Shown here in pieces: positions 16,564-16,565 of a stretch of DNA of 16,565 bases. Positions within the stretch are counted from its first letter, which is position 1; each line of letters opens with the position of its first letter. Source of the stretch: an uncultured Mycoplasmatota bacterium (GTDB taxonomy: Bacteria > Bacillota_I > Bacilli_A > Mycoplasmatales > Mycoplasmoidaceae); assembly GCA_949527715.1 (NCBI GenBank), contig CATEWF010000018.1, forward strand, positions 1-16,565. Direction: 5' to 3'. Under the pieces are notes generated by a model that saw nothing but the letters and a program-made list of their open reading frames with translations, was not told where the DNA came from and searched no databases. A program made the position numbers and the translations under genes.

Positions 16564-16565
16564 TT

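Noticed and set aside
1..16565. CRISPR array, insertion sequence, prophage or a new defence-type gene cluster.
   Set aside because: I saw no spaced direct repeats, transposase or integrase motifs, terminal inverted repeats, or unknown multi-gene block; nearly all genes are recognised core functions.

Overview
The window is a compact, AT-rich piece of a mollicute (Mycoplasma-type) chromosome. Nearly every gene reads through in-frame TGA codons at positions where tryptophan is expected. I count about 50 TGA codons against 3 TGG codons for Trp, and every gene ends in TAA or TAG. A tRNA-Trp with anticodon TCA lies at the right end. All coordinates below use genetic code 4; under the standard code most of these genes would look falsely broken. 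Some neighbourhoods (cmk-der, HU beside recU, dinB facing ruvB-ruvA, a choline-kinase-like gene) resemble gene order I recall from the Mycoplasma genitalium/pneumoniae lineage. The species itself cannot be named from the sequence alone.

Layout, left to right. (1) 41-1643, + strand: hrcA (heat-shock repressor) and an unrecognised lysine-rich protein. (2) 1644-5066, - strand: an APC-family permease, nagA and nagB, tightly overlapped as one operon that turns GlcNAc-6-P into fructose-6-P. (3) 5113-8722, + strand: a membrane-anchored coiled-coil protein, cmk, der and gpsA, each start touching or overlapping the previous stop. (4) 8738-9123: HU with its own promoter, Shine-Dalgarno site and a terminator that can serve both strands. 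(5) 9125-10387, - strand: a Bax-inhibitor-1-like membrane protein and recU. (6) 10443-12342, + strand: tlyA and dinB. (7) 12335-13829, - strand: ruvA and ruvB. (8) 13990-16154, + strand: a YitT-like membrane protein and a choline-kinase-like protein. (9) 16200-16528, + strand: acpP and tRNA-Trp(TCA), followed by a terminator at the window end.

Functionally this is mostly core housekeeping. DNA repair and recombination is well represented: RuvAB branch migration, RecU resolution, DinB translesion synthesis and HU. Ribosome biogenesis has Der and TlyA. Lipid-precursor metabolism has GpsA, ACP and a choline-kinase-like protein. Amino-sugar catabolism has NagA and NagB. Transport has the permease and the YitT-like protein. 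There is no CRISPR array, insertion sequence, prophage gene or rRNA, and I saw no convincing new multi-gene system. The points most worth a second look are the permease-nagA-nagB operon without a visible PTS gene, the coexistence of near-leaderless and strong-SD genes, the terminator-free convergent gene ends, and a few altered motifs in otherwise conserved enzymes.
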